A stretch of DNA of 62,273 nt from Saccoglossus kowalevskii (Eukaryota; Hemichordata; Enteropneusta; Harrimaniidae): the NCBI RefSeq assembly GCF_000003605.2, contig NW_003152255.1, positions 278,305-340,577 of the forward strand. The letters are read 5' to 3'. The translations under genes were made by a program, and so were the position numbers. How positions within the stretch are numbered: the first letter of the stretch is position 1; every line of letters begins with the position of its first letter. The notes under the pieces were generated by a model that saw only the letters and a program-made list of their open reading frames with translations, did not search any database and was not told the origin of the DNA. This document shows, in pieces, positions 33,583-46,076 of the stretch.

Positions 33583-35427
33583 ATGGAACGAGCTTGGCTC
33601 ACACACTTTGGAAATAGTCTAGGTGCTATGCATGAAGCAACTGGGCGCGCTGACGAAGTTCTCTTTACAACCACTAGTAGCGGGTTTTTCTCGTCTCATA
33701 ATGGAGCTTCTAAACAACTTAGCCAGAGTTTCGAAAGCAATCCATACACCGCCAGTTGGACACCTGGTTCTGCGTCGACATGGTTTATTGGTAACAGTAC
33801 GGTACAGCCGACGACGGAATTCCTTTTGCCGGAATCGCCGTACTCGTCTGGACTTATCATCATACTCATGACAGCGGCCGTGACGATTACGGTATTTGCG
33901 ATCGTCGGGAATACTCTCATCATAGCGGCGTTTATAACCACTCGCCGTCTACGGAAACTGACCATCTATTTCTACTTCAGTCTAGCGATATCCGACCTTG
34001 CCGCCGGTCTACTGGTAATGCCGTTCATGATTTCTTTTACACTTAATTCATACTGGAAGTTCGGAAAGACAATTTGTGTGGTATGGCTGTGCATTGACAT
34101 GTTCGTATACTCAACATCGGTGTACCACATGTGTGTCATATGCTTGGACCGTTTTCTGGCTGTCAAATATCCGTTCCGCTATCGCGTCAAAAGAACGAAA
34201 AAACTCATACTGACGTTTATTGGGGTTGCGTGGGGATTGGGCCTTGTAACCGAAGTGCCCATCACGATACTATACGAACACATTGTTGGGGAGAGCGTTA
34301 TTGACTATCGGGTTGAATGTGACGTGGAGTGGGTAGGCAACGCGATCGTCACAATATGTAGCTTTCTAGTTACGGTCGTAATCCCGTTCTTTTTCATGTT
34401 AATTTTGTACGGCCAAATATTCTATATAATTCGTAAACGGGGAGAAGCTTTAAAGGCGAGCACTTTACGCGCATCTTCCGGTGAAACGAACGAAATAAAG
34501 GAGGACGCGCAATCAAAGAAACACTTTTCCGTGGCAGGTCTATTTTCTAAACGACTAAAAGCAGAAAAAGATTGTGGTGATGCGAATGAATCGAAATCAG
34601 TTGGTGATAAAAAGGAGAACAAATCTTCGAATAAAACACCAATTAAGTTACGTTGGACCTTCTGGCCGGGAAAGCAAAAAAGCTACGATTTGTCAGATAT
34701 AGTAGCAGACAATGGCGACCCGGGAACAGGTTGTGTGGCGGCCGCCAAGTACAACAGAAGAAGCGATGAAGTTATACTATCCAGTTACGTAAACATCGGA
34801 TTTAGTTTTGACGAATTCTCGACGGGTTCATCACAGGGTTTAAAAGACAATTGTTCTGAGCAGACCCCCAACGATCTCCATCAAATAACAAGCGACGAAA
34901 ACGTGTCGCCAGCTTTCTATTCGAATCAGTCACTTGAGATCGAGTCTTCTTTAAACAATAACACCGAGCCGTCATCGGCAAATACCGTCGAAGAAAACAC
35001 GCGTAACAGGGACAGAACACACCCCAACACGATTAAAAAGAAAACGGTTAATGAAACACATCACAAGTCATCCGGGAAGTCTCGATCAAGTGAAGTGAGG
35101 GCTGCAACGACACTCGGAATCCTACTCGGCGTATTTCTCATCACTTGGTTGCCATGGAAAATAACGACGATCGTGGACGCGTTCGCAAACACGTACACGT
35201 TTCCCGACGTTTGGTACGACATCGCTATATGGCTACAATATTCTAACTCAATGATAAATCCGTTCTTATACGTGTTCAGAGAGAAAAACTTCAGAATAGC
35301 GATTAAAAGAATCCTGTGCCGGGTATTTTGTTGCCGAAAAAACGCATCGTCATCTCCAGTTTATTCCACGGGGTCGCGTAGCTCGGTGGCAACGGTATCA
35401 CGAAAGACCAGTCCACATCGTAAATAA
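33583..35427 (+). CDS. aminergic-type class A GPCR 1, large third loop
   Basis: 614 aa from ATG 33583 (a second ATG at 33628 would give 599). The N-terminus has an NST sequon. Seven TMs are visible: N1.50 (110), D2.50 in AISDL (138), C3.25 (165), the amine-anchor D3.32 (172), DRF at 3.49-3.51 (189-191), ECL2 Cys in ECDVEW (246), S5.42/T5.46/P5.50 (260/264/268), TWLPW in TM6 (521-525), Y7.43 (553) and NPFLY in TM7. ICL3 is about 220 aa, charged and Ser-rich. YPFRYRVKRTKK after TM3 recalls muscarinic and histamine H3-like receptors. Trp at 6.51 and Lys at 6.52 (525-526) differ from known amine receptors. Likely plasma-membrane and G-protein coupled; ligand unknown. The paralogue lies 14 kb downstream, same strand. 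Coding exon uninterrupted. Confidence 0.9.
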   Translation: MERAWLTHFGNSLGAMHEATGRADEVLFTTTSSGFFSSHNGASKQLSQSFESNPYTASWTPGSASTWFIGNSTVQPTTEFLLPESPYSSGLIIILMTAAVTITVFAIVGNTLIIAAFITTRRLRKLTIYFYFSLAISDLAAGLLVMPFMISFTLNSYWKFGKTICVVWLCIDMFVYSTSVYHMCVICLDRFLAVKYPFRYRVKRTKKLILTFIGVAWGLGLVTEVPITILYEHIVGESVIDYRVECDVEWVGNAIVTICSFLVTVVIPFFFMLILYGQIFYIIRKRGEALKASTLRASSGETNEIKEDAQSKKHFSVAGLFSKRLKAEKDCGDANESKSVGDKKENKSSNKTPIKLRWTFWPGKQKSYDLSDIVADNGDPGTGCVAAAKYNRRSDEVILSSYVNIGFSFDEFSTGSSQGLKDNCSEQTPNDLHQITSDENVSPAFYSNQSLEIESSLNNNTEPSSANTVEENTRNRDRTHPNTIKKKTVNETHHKSSGKSRSSEVRAATTLGILLGVFLITWLPWKITTIVDAFANTYTFPDVWYDIAIWLQYSNSMINPFLYVFREKNFRIAIKRILCRVFCCRKNASSSPVYSTGSRSSVATVSRKTSPHRK

Positions 35428-36604
35428 CATTATTTATTGTTATTTTATATAATATAATTTATGATATAACAGTACATTGTTCATAAATGCTTTTAATAAT
35501 ACATGAAATTCTAGGCGCTCGACTTTATCAGATTAAATCAATTATATTTCATCTCCACATTGGCATTTCCCACCTCCCATATTTGGAGCTCAATGAGAGA
35601 AGCGGAGTAATGAATTATAAATAACATATAAATGAACTAATAGTGCCATTATTGATTGCACAATTCCCAGTGCGGATTCCTCTCTTTATGTACTTGGTAA
35701 CGTTAAACTAGATATTCACTTCAGCCTTGAGAGGTTTTGTCCGTTAAACATTTGTTCCATGACCGAGTACTACTCGTTAGTTGTAATTGTATTATTGGGT
35801 TTGTGAATTGTCGACATTTCTGTTCTTCAATAAAGTTATGAGTACGTACACGAATTGAATTGCGCAGACGCTTACCAAAACAAAAAAATGGGCACAAGTA
35901 GTGATAGTGGAAACGGGGGGGGGGGGTTCCAACCATTTTTTGTTGTGGTAAAACCATGATGCATTTGTGACAATAAGGCAATTTGTCGCCTGTATTGATA
36001 CACTAAGAGGTCGAATTTTTCATTAGGTTATCTGTTTTACAACAACATACGCCATTCCACCTGATATAACAGCCTATATATTTGAGTAAGCTGCATCGAT
36101 GTGTATCTCATTCGTTGCGTGAACAATCTTGGCATCTAATCCACGCACCATATACCCCATTCTGTAATATTCTGAATTTTCTGCATATAATATTTCGCCC
36201 GGCAGTGGCAAAAGATAAGCAAAACTGTAGATAATGAATTTTTAACAAATAAGGAGGACATGTCACAACATAAGCTGGGAAACTACATTTCCAGGCCAAC
36301 ATGTTAATCCATAATTAATGGATATAGAAAAAATCTTGATTAGCTTCTGGCTTATCTATCTTAGAAGCTCACAAGCCATGTAATTCGATGTGCGATTGCC
36401 GCTCAAGGTAATATAGATGGGTGAATCTTCGCTGATATCTACATTCATGGCAACTTGTGGCTATGGAACTATCGAAGACTCGGCAACTGCGCACGGGAAT
36501 ACTCGGATCACTGGTGTCATAGCATTACTCATCTACCTCGGACTTCGTGGGAGTGGGGGTGTAAAGATGATGAGGCACAAAACACGTTTTCTCGATTTAT
36601 ACTC
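35428..36604. other. 3' flank of receptor 1 and intergenic DNA
   Basis: Likely 3' UTR at first. A long G-run lies at about 35917-35928. No supported gene. Confidence 0.45.
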
Positions 36605-36736
36605 GTCATAATCGTCGCGCATCGCGAGTTTCAGTGTCATGTAAATGAACAATGTATTTTACACGCGTTGTATACGGACATGTGTCAGAAGGGACCAACA
36701 TCGAACATGACGCAGTGCGGCGATTGCTCATTTTAA
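36605..36736 (+). mobile_element. TTAA MITE-like element, diverged copy 5
   Basis: Contains AATCGTCGCGCATCGCGAG, ATGTAAATGAACAATGTATT, TTACACGCGTTGTATACG, then ACATCGAACATGACGCAGTG and a TTTTAA end. Same order and orientation as the copy at 33202-33334, with an altered centre. Confidence 0.7.
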
Positions 36737-39700
36737 ATAATGGTCAGGTAACATAATATACAAGATTAATATTCACTAAATAAAAGAGTAAATATGGGCT
36801 CTTCTTTGGAAGGATTACCAGATTTCCAGGGGCTATTTTGATATCGTCAGTGTTTTTATGTATGTGTATACAACATCCAAACTTATTTCACAAAAGGTTG
36901 TTCATTATATTATTGATACATGTGCAGATACTACTTAATTCTCATTGATGTATGAAATGATATGCATTTGGCTGCGAAGGTATCCTTCATTGCAATGTGT
37001 ATATTCCTCCACGAAACTCTGTGGCGGCAAAGTAATACTTGACGCCCCCGAATAGAATTCAATTACAGTACTAGAAAATCCATTTTTAATTATTAATAAC
37101 AGAACTGAAGGACGTTGACGTAATTATTATATGCGATTTAATTGCCAGAACTGTGGTGACCAATCAGACTATAGATGATGATGTCAATCATATTGTAAGT
37201 AACGCGAGATGGCTTTACCATCCCGTGATCATTCCCGCACATTGTTAACGTGTTACGTCATATTCAAAACAGAGATAGATAGGGTGTAAGGGTCTATCGA
37301 CAAACAGACTACTAAACTTCTACCGATTATGCAGGAAAGGGATGAAAAGACTAATATAAATAATTTGACTGTTAATACAACTTGTGACGTAAACACATTT
37401 ACAAAATGTATTTCGGTCTGCAGACTGAGGGATGTCACATGATTAACTGAGTACTCCGCACCCTGCAAAAAAAAAACAACCATCATGATTTGATTAGTAA
37501 TGCTGAAATTATAGACATAACAGTTCACTGTCTGTGAAAGTCTAGGAAACACCAATTTAAATTAGATATTATACGCAAAATTGAAATTTGTGTCATCTCT
37601 TAGGCGTGTAAACTGTGGTAGAACCACAACCGATCGTCCGCATCTGGCCACTGTACTGTGAACAAACTAGATACATATCGTGAGTTAAAAACTACCTTTT
37701 TTAGGGAGAATTATTTCCCGCCAAGTTTGTTAGTTTGATGAAAACTCGTAGAAGGGAAACTCAGTTAATCCGCAGCGTATGTGTTCCATATGCCACGATA
37801 ATTGAGATTTTCAGTAATGTGTATATTTTTTTTACATGTTCTATCTATTGCTATTATGTGTATTTGTGCAGCTTGTATGGGCATCTCGCAGTGGAATAGC
37901 TAATAAATACCCCAAAAACCCAAGACTGCTGCCATGCTGAAAACAAAACAAACCAATGAAAGGTTTGTCAATTTTTTGTGTCACATTTTCAGCCAAATTT
38001 GTATTCAGAACAGAAATATAACATTTATTGGTCAAATTATTTTTATTTAATGTGCTAACTTCCATGTAGTCAGAGCATTGAATTGATATTGTAAGTTTAT
38101 ATAAATATTATAATAAAGATTTTCCTGCATTATTCAGGATATTGTTGTACATACCATATGCTACCGTCCAGTTCTAGATAACCCTCACTTCATAGGAATG
38201 TATACACACTAATAACTGTCTCTTGGTGGCGCGTGTACGAGCTCGTGGTCATAAATTCAGCGGCCTCTGAAATAAGTGAGGGACAATACTCTACGTATTG
38301 TAAGATGAAAATAGGAATATAACAAAGCTTCTTTGTTTAGGTTATGGATAGAATAGAGGTCTGGGGACATTAACAGAGTGCCACAGCTGTTTATCGCGTT
38401 CGCGGTATTTTTTATGCAAACATGACGTCGCGTGTAATCACATTTCTATTGACACGCTGGATCGATACAACGAATAAACTGGTATGTATGTTTATCTTTC
38501 GGTGTGAAGTTGTATGTTATTTCAAGATTCTCAGGACGATGTAGTCTAAAGAAAGCTGGACGAAGTGGTTATTCGATAGATCGACAAGTGGTAAAATCGG
38601 TATTGTTCATGTTCAACCATAGAATCCAAATAATGTACAACAGATTTAATAAATTTCACAACAAAAATCTTAGCAAGTATGTGATATGGGTTTGCATAAG
38701 TGTCATGCGAAGTTTGAATGGAAGACAATTAATTAATGCCAATGACGCATATAAACGGCACAAATCGTTAGTTCTCGTCGTTCCAACGATAGAGGGCAGC
38801 AAACAAAATACTGTAAAATCATTGATTATTCATTTGGTTTTAATTTTGCTCTTACGCTGTTAAGTTAAATTAAAATTAAATTAAATTCACGTGAACATTT
38901 GAAATTACAATAGAACTTATTGTTTCACTGGAAAACCTGTGATTTTGAAAACCCGGTACGAGTGAATATGATTAAATAGTACTAGTAAATACCAGTTACA
39001 AATGAATGTTCTCACGGTACGTAACAGTTAATATTTACATTACCTAAATTCTTTTAGGATAACATGTGTTCGTTCAACATATTAAATTTCACTCTGATAT
39101 TGTATATTATCATAATTAGAAAGCAAGCACATTTTGTCAAAGCGTTCGTCGGTCACGGTACAATGACTAAGTTCAGTTTGCGGGTGATCATGTCGTTTGC
39201 CCCGTTAAGAATTAATCTGACCGTTAAGCAATACATTTTTAAATAATAACACGTGTATAAGAGGTTAATGTCACAATGTTTGTACTAATTTTGATCTATG
39301 GCCTGATAAAGTTTGCAACTTGGAATTTATTTTCCATCCATAGACAACCTGATCAAATTGTGTGGATAACGTCACGGTGTGAGCAGAATTGAGTGCGACG
39401 GAGTCAAACAATTGTACCACACTGTGAACACTGGAAAGTTGCGCTGTACACGACTTAATTATTTGCTCTATGCATGGAGCTAAAAAAAAAGAATCTTTTT
39501 TTAGCTCGACAGCAAATGACGACCATGTGCAGCATCGATACATAGTTCTGAGAGTGACGTCAACCACGTAAACATTCAATTGGTATGAATAAGCCATGAA
39601 ATATACATGTTGATGTCAATGACTTGTCTATGAGCTTCAACCAATCACATCGCGCGTAACAACAGTGAGATGAGATAAATTACATACTATATGAGTATGA

Positions 39701-40400
39701 ATCTTTCTTGTTACGGTAGTGTAAATTATCGCCATTTCATAACAAAATACTACCAGTAGTATCACAAATGTCGACCGATTTAGCCTAAGGTATACAACAA
39801 TTATTTATCACAGAATAGGTATATTATATGTACAGGTGTATACACCGCTCGACGTGCGAATGAGACGTGTTGGGAAATAATATCTGTTTGGGACGGGGTC
39901 CAAAAAAGCGTGGTTTCGAGCAAACTATATAAAGCACCATAATTTCACTTCTTGCGAAATCGTTGGGAGATCAAACAGACCGCACGAATACAACCATACG
40001 GTAAATGAAAGCGGCTTAACATATTTTAGTTGTCAACAAGCACACACCCTTAAAAAATACAGTTACGCCGACGCAAGTTGACAAGTCGGCGCAAGGACTC
40101 GTTCACGGTGTACAATGTTTCGCTTGCTCATATATTTTTTTGGTCTACTTTTACTTTTGTATATCATCGACGCCATCGAAGATCAACAATTGTCAACGCT
40201 TGACCAATAATATAAATTGAAAATCTCAAGCCTAACAACCAACACTGCATGAGAAATCGAAACATATTATGAAATAATTATTGAAATAAAACAATAAATC
40301 AAATAACACGGGAGATGTTCGATCAAAACAACCAAAATACTGTATGCAGGTATTGACCCTTTAAATGTCCGTTGAATTTATACATACTGGAAGTTACATT

Positions 40401-40414
40401 GTTGTCATAGCAAC
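40401..40414. promoter_or_regulatory. RFX X-box-like site
   Basis: GTTGTCATAGCAAC fits the RFX palindrome (GTNRCC-N-RGYAAC) with one weak position. A donor-like CAT|GTAAGT lies about 40 bp downstream on the plus strand (40452). It may mark a short 5' exon of an unseen transcript. Confidence 0.3.
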
Positions 40415-43400
40415 AGTCGGTCAGCAGCTCCCTGTGCGTTGTAATTAAGCATGTAAGTACAATATATCATGTATAATTGCATCATAATATACGGAACCGG
40501 TGGCTGTCGTCAACAAGAACTCTGTCATCAGGCGCTATTACGCAACAACCTAGTTAGATACATCATGCTTTTGGTTTTGGCGTGCGCTTGTAGTCATACC
40601 TACATAGTAATTGAGTTGGTAAATACTGCAATTCGCATATATCACCATTTGACCTTTGTGCGTGCGCAAATTACGTAATTGCCGGTTGTCAATGACACGA
40701 TCGCGAGGTGACACTATCTGAAGGTTTTGTTATTTCATTTTATGCTACAGTAATTAATTATTTCTAAATGTTTCAATCATTATCACAAAAAGTCCCGTGT
40801 CATCCGTGTTTTTTGGGATACAGAAGTATACTAGCAAATTATAGGTAATAACATAAAAATCGCAAGTCATAACCGAAAAACTATCACGTTATAGAAGTGT
40901 ATCGCTGCAGCTATCTTATTAAATAAGAGGTGGGTCACCTAATATGTACAACGTGTATAGGGCATAGTGCATTGTCTGTGTGTTCCTGGGCTGATGGTAG
41001 TTTGTATAACACAGGTCCCAGAGCGGTAATATAAATACCAAAGACTCGCATTAACGTTGTCTCCGATACATCAATATGCGTATGTGCATTGCGTGACTTC
41101 TGTATACAAATATTGCATGGGACTTTTAAAGTTCAGTGTTCCGTGTTTGATGATTATATCTTGCGTTGTTGACAGACGGTATACATTCATAATATGTACG
41201 GGTTGCATTTAAGTGTGTAGCTTACTGGAACCGGCTTCATCAATAAACTTTAGTAGTTCAATTATTTATATTTTACCTGATATTGACACGACTATGAACC
41301 GTTCGTTTAAAAAAAATCGTGTTCGAATTATCTTTAAATTGGATAATTGTATGTTACACTGACTCTAATCTTGTTAACGATGCGATTAAATAAAAAAATA
41401 GGCGCGCGAGGGGTGTTACGGAATCATTGTTCTTTTCACAGGACATACCTCGGGCTGGACTAATTGAATACGTGTAGCGCGATGTGAAGAACGATATAAC
41501 AGTATTTAAATGTTAGTTTGACGCCAATAATACACCAGTGTATCACACCCTGGCACAATTAATTGAACGTTGAATGCATTGACATGAAGCAGTGAGAGTA
41601 AACACAGCAATGCGGAACAATGTGTAACAGACGCAGACCCACGCCGTCGAAAACGTGTGTTGAATTCGTTATTCGCACAAACAATTAATCAAGCAACTTC
41701 TCCTGTGATAACCTTTCGGTAGTTTGACCCATGATCTTTGTCTTGACTGGTCGCTCAGTGCAATAAACACACTCAACTTGACATATACGCAGATTTCGCG
41801 TAGATACCCGTGAGTCACGTGTTCTATCACATTATTCGTTTGTCAATATCAAAACCAATATCATCGCATGTGAATTGAATTTTGCAGCATGAGCGGGTAT
41901 TTATGACAGACTAGGATCCAGTCATACATGGTGCGAGTATCCATGCGGTAAGTAATCGCGTTCTTCGAAATTAGTGGTAAGGAAGAGCTTCATTTAAAGG
42001 GTTATATAGGTCCGTGGCGCGGAACAGATTTAATAACAATCCGCCATTCATCTGGTATTCGGTGAAATCCAACACCGACAGTATTTTCAACGAACATTCT
42101 CGTCCCATCGACATGTTCTTCTGTCAACATCTGTGTTGAGCCAACACACCTGACATTGAACCAATAGATCATTCAGGTCGATGAGGGAGCTCACGTTATC
42201 ATGTACAATACCTTTATTTATTTATAATTCACACAAACTCGCTTCGCCGTCACAGTGGTCTCACATTTGTTGTGAAAACAATTTCCGCATGTTGCATACG
42301 TCACATGGGAACTGGCACGTTGCGACGACTACTAGCGATTTTATAGTTTGCTAATATTTGTTCTGGAATCGGCATGTCGACATTTCACCTGGTTAGCAGT
42401 TTCCTTGTAACCTTTAGTTATTTTCCGTGATCTCCGATGTCCAACATAGAATCGTTGTTGTTTGTCTGTACATGTATGTACGTGGTGTCGTATACAATTC
42501 TACTTCTATATCTCAACTGAAAAAAAAAATATGCGGGTATGTTGTGCACTCCGCCATTTTGCTCATGAACCTTTTATTCAAATAAAACAATAACAAAATA
42601 ATGAACCTTCGACTTTTAGCATAAGTACCCTCTGAAAAATTAGGACATATTATAACTCGGAAACTAGGATATTTGATGAGATACACTCATCATAGAGACT
42701 ACCAGAAAAAAATACAACATGAAACATGACAACTGCTACAATAATTCACGCTCCAGTGTTCCTTTAAATTTTTCTTTTCATATTATATATTTCAGTAGCA
42801 TGAACCCAAAATATCATATTTCGAGGAAATTACATTGAATTTAGTTTAATACAATCAATTCCATGAATATTTTAATTACATGCAACATACTCAAAAGACG
42901 AGTTATCCTGATTGAATCAGGTAAACATCAACACGCACAAGAAAACAACTCTTGTGATGCCAGATCTTGTACTGAATTCATATATGGTTTCCACTCAGTT
43001 ATAACTACTAAATTCTGAACAATCTCACTGCATAACGGACGCTGCCTTGTTTAGCATGTGACTGTGGATCCACTGAATTCTGAGAATATAGTCGAGTACG
43101 GAGTTTAATTATTTATCGCAGCGGCAGCATTATCACGTGACGTCTAGTTTTGTTTGACATTCGATTATATTTTCTGATACACAATTTCAACAATGATTGG
43201 TGCACTGACTACATATTTAACTGCCTCCCCCTTATCCGAGTACACGGTTGTTCACATTATTTCCAGTTTAGTTGACATGACTCGAATCCGACATATTTAG
43301 TGATGAACTTCATTTGGCGTATGTTTCTAACCTCAGACTGTACTACAATGAATGGTAATGCCAGAATGATATGAAATATACCTGGCCAACTACAAGATCC

Positions 43401-44433
43401 TAGTGATTCTCCGTCGTTTCCTTTGTATTGTGTTTTGATGTTTTAGTATATTGGCATTTCCTGTATAACTACTATACAACAATATGTCAACTACCATTAT
43501 ATTTGCATATCGGGACTACTGGGCAAAGTGCAGTACGACTACCCACGTGATCCATGACCCGTTTAAACGTTCTAAGTCGTCGTCATGGTGGTTAGATCAT
43601 CTTGGTGAGCAGTTTCTACGCCTTGGCCAATAACCACCTTATGTCGACACATTGCACTCTATATACAGATTAAAACATTCGCAATAAATGGCGTATGTTT
43701 AATCTACAACTATACGAAGTCTAGTACAATATATTTCCGCCATTCAGAATCTAAACTCTAAACACCACCGTGATTTCATTACATTCTGGTATATTGAAGT
43801 AGCCACAGTCACAATATACCTGTAGTTGCTGAGCAAAAATCATGTGACCCAGTCACGTCACGGGTGGTCACATGACCTTCACATCCCAGAGTTCAATTAA
43901 AGTGGTAGATTTTCAAAGAAATTCCCCAGCTGTCACAACGGATAAATCTGACAGACCAACGCAACACAGCTTGCCTAACCTGTTTAAATTAGTCACCTCA
44001 GTGGATGAGTTGTACGAATATCATATTCTCTGTCAGCCCAGCGTTTGTTTGAAGCTAGTCCTAGAGTAGAATTCCAGAAAAATCAAAGATGCTGTTGTTG
44101 TTTGATACTGCGCGTTGATAGATACATGGGTCTATGCTTTATTATAAAATGAAAATGCTGTTTCTGTAGCGCATATTATTCGTTCGAAATAACGTAAAAC
44201 CTTATGTATTTTCACTGACATTTAATTCACCATTTTGAAGTTTTAAACATATTCACTTTGTTTTAATTTCACAAATTTATCAAGGAAACATTGAGTTTTA
44301 TTGTTATTTTACATATTCACGTAGATTTATTTTAGCGGATGTTACTCATCAGCGAAAATAACAACCCAGTGAATAGTTATGCATTTAAAGCATACACTTT
44401 CACTTGTTGTTCTGGTACGAAAAACGGAAATCA

Positions 44434-44445
44434 CTGCGCATGCGT
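44434..44445. promoter_or_regulatory. NRF1 palindrome
   Basis: CTGCGCATGCGT matches the NRF1 consensus. No adjacent coding exon is visible. Confidence 0.3.
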
Positions 44446-45361
44446 ATTAATATTTTAGATTTTTTTTATGTGCGAATACTGTTGTATGCCCTGCAAACAC
44501 AACAGTTTTAGTGACAATGAACCATAATCCTACTTGGTCAGAAGTATCATGGGGCATAGAAAATATTTCTTTCAAAAATACATGTTTTCGTCCATATTGC
44601 ATACTTAGGTTTTAGGCGAGTGTCTTTATAATAAGCTAAAAATTTAGGAGAATATAACATTCCATCTGTTCTCTCGAAACAACATAGCCGTATGCTATTT
44701 TTTCAACAATCGTAAGCTATATTGAAAGACAGGCATGGCTGTGTTCATTTCAATATTTCAATATTTTAAAAATGTGACGTAAATATTTAATATAGGCTCA
44801 TTTCGTGTTTATCCTGGCTTATTATCACCCCCAGTCAGCCATTCTGATTTCAATCAGTCAGGGATTGTTGTTCATTTCAAATAAATAACAGTGTAAGTAC
44901 TAGTCTGGATTGACACTTTTATGTTCAATTAGGCCACACTGATTTAATTTTATGGATGACATCCTCTGAAGACCCCAAAACTAATGAGAGAGTGCGAAAA
45001 AAAAAATCGGCCGAAAAAAAAAAAAAAAATGCTGCTAAAACCACAGGACTACGGAGCTATTATTACGAATTTAACCACAGTGTATCAAAAAACGAAACAA
45101 GTCTTTATTTGTAGGAGGCACATGCTGATGTACACATTTCGTACTGTATTAATGTCACGGGTATCATCATCTTTGATTTTGAAAAGGCAATAGGGTAAGG
45201 CAGATGTTAGCTTTGCCAAAGGCATATACATCAACTCAATATTAAAGAAAAACTTACTGTGTTGTATTGAAAAAACAATAATTAAAAATGAACAATAAGT
45301 TTGTCAACAGCAACCTGGAAATTAAAAACTTCTTTGACATTCAAACTACAGCTTTTAAAGT

Positions 45362-46076
45362 NNNNNNNNNNNNNNNNNNNNNNNNNNNNNNNNNNNNNNN
45401 NNNNNNNNNNNNNNNNNNNNNNNNNNNNNNNNNNNNNNNNNNNNNNNNNNNNNNNNNNNNNNNNNNNNNNNNNNNNNNNNNNNNNNNNNNNNNNNNNNNN
45501 NNNNNNNNNNNNNNNNNNNNNNNNNNNNNNNNNNNNNNNNNNNNNNNNNNNNNNNNNNNNNNNNNNNNNNNNNNNNNNNNNNNNNNNNNNNNNNNNNNNN
45601 NNNNNNNNNNNNNNNNNNNNNNNNNNNNNNNNNNNNNNNNNNNNNNNNNNNNNNNNNNNNNNNNNNNNNNNNNNNNNNNNNNNNNNNNNNNNNNNNNNNN
45701 NNNNNNNNNNNNNNNNNNNNNNNNNNNNNNNNNNNNNNNNNNNNNNNNNNNNNNNNNNNNNNNNNNNNNNNNNNNNNNNNNNNNNNNNNNNNNNNNNNNN
45801 NNNNNNNNNNNNNNNNNNNNNNNNNNNNNNNNNNNNNNNNNNNNNNNNNNNNNNNNNNNNNNNNNNNNNNNNNNNNNNNNNNNNNNNNNNNNNNNNNNNN
45901 NNNNNNNNNNNNNNNNNNNNNNNNNNNNNNNNNNNNNNNNNNNNNNNNNNNNNNNNNNNNNNNNNNNNNNNNNNNNNNNNNNNNNNNNNNNNNNNNNNNN
46001 NNNNNNNNNNNNNNNNNNNNNNNNNNNNNNNNNNNNNNNNNNNNNNNNNNNNNNNNNNNNNNNNNNNNNNNNNNNN
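45362..46076. other. assembly gap (N run)
   Basis: 715 undetermined bases. Frames across it are artefacts. Confidence 0.99.

Larger units (their letters stand above)
36737..45361. other. long intergenic stretch between the two receptors
   Basis: About 8.6 kb of AT-rich DNA without a supported coding frame. Local signals: a perfect NRF1 palindrome at 44434-44445, and an RFX X-box with a nearby donor at 40401-40452, listed separately. An A-rich run at 45000-45031. The open frames here lack domains, and most start at near-cognate codons. Confidence 0.45.

Noticed and set aside
33696-35020. Open frames antisense to or overlapping the receptor genes
   Set aside because: Shadows of the GPCR coding strand with no domain of their own.
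33583-35427. Naming receptor 1 or 2 as a specific muscarinic or histamine receptor
   Set aside because: The pocket residues at 6.51-6.52 do not fit, and similarity is shared among several amine families. A phylogeny is needed.
35910-35930. Poly-G runs (also near 8093, 19733 and 56320) as G-quadruplexes
   Set aside because: Single homopolymer runs without a promoter context; common slippage sites.
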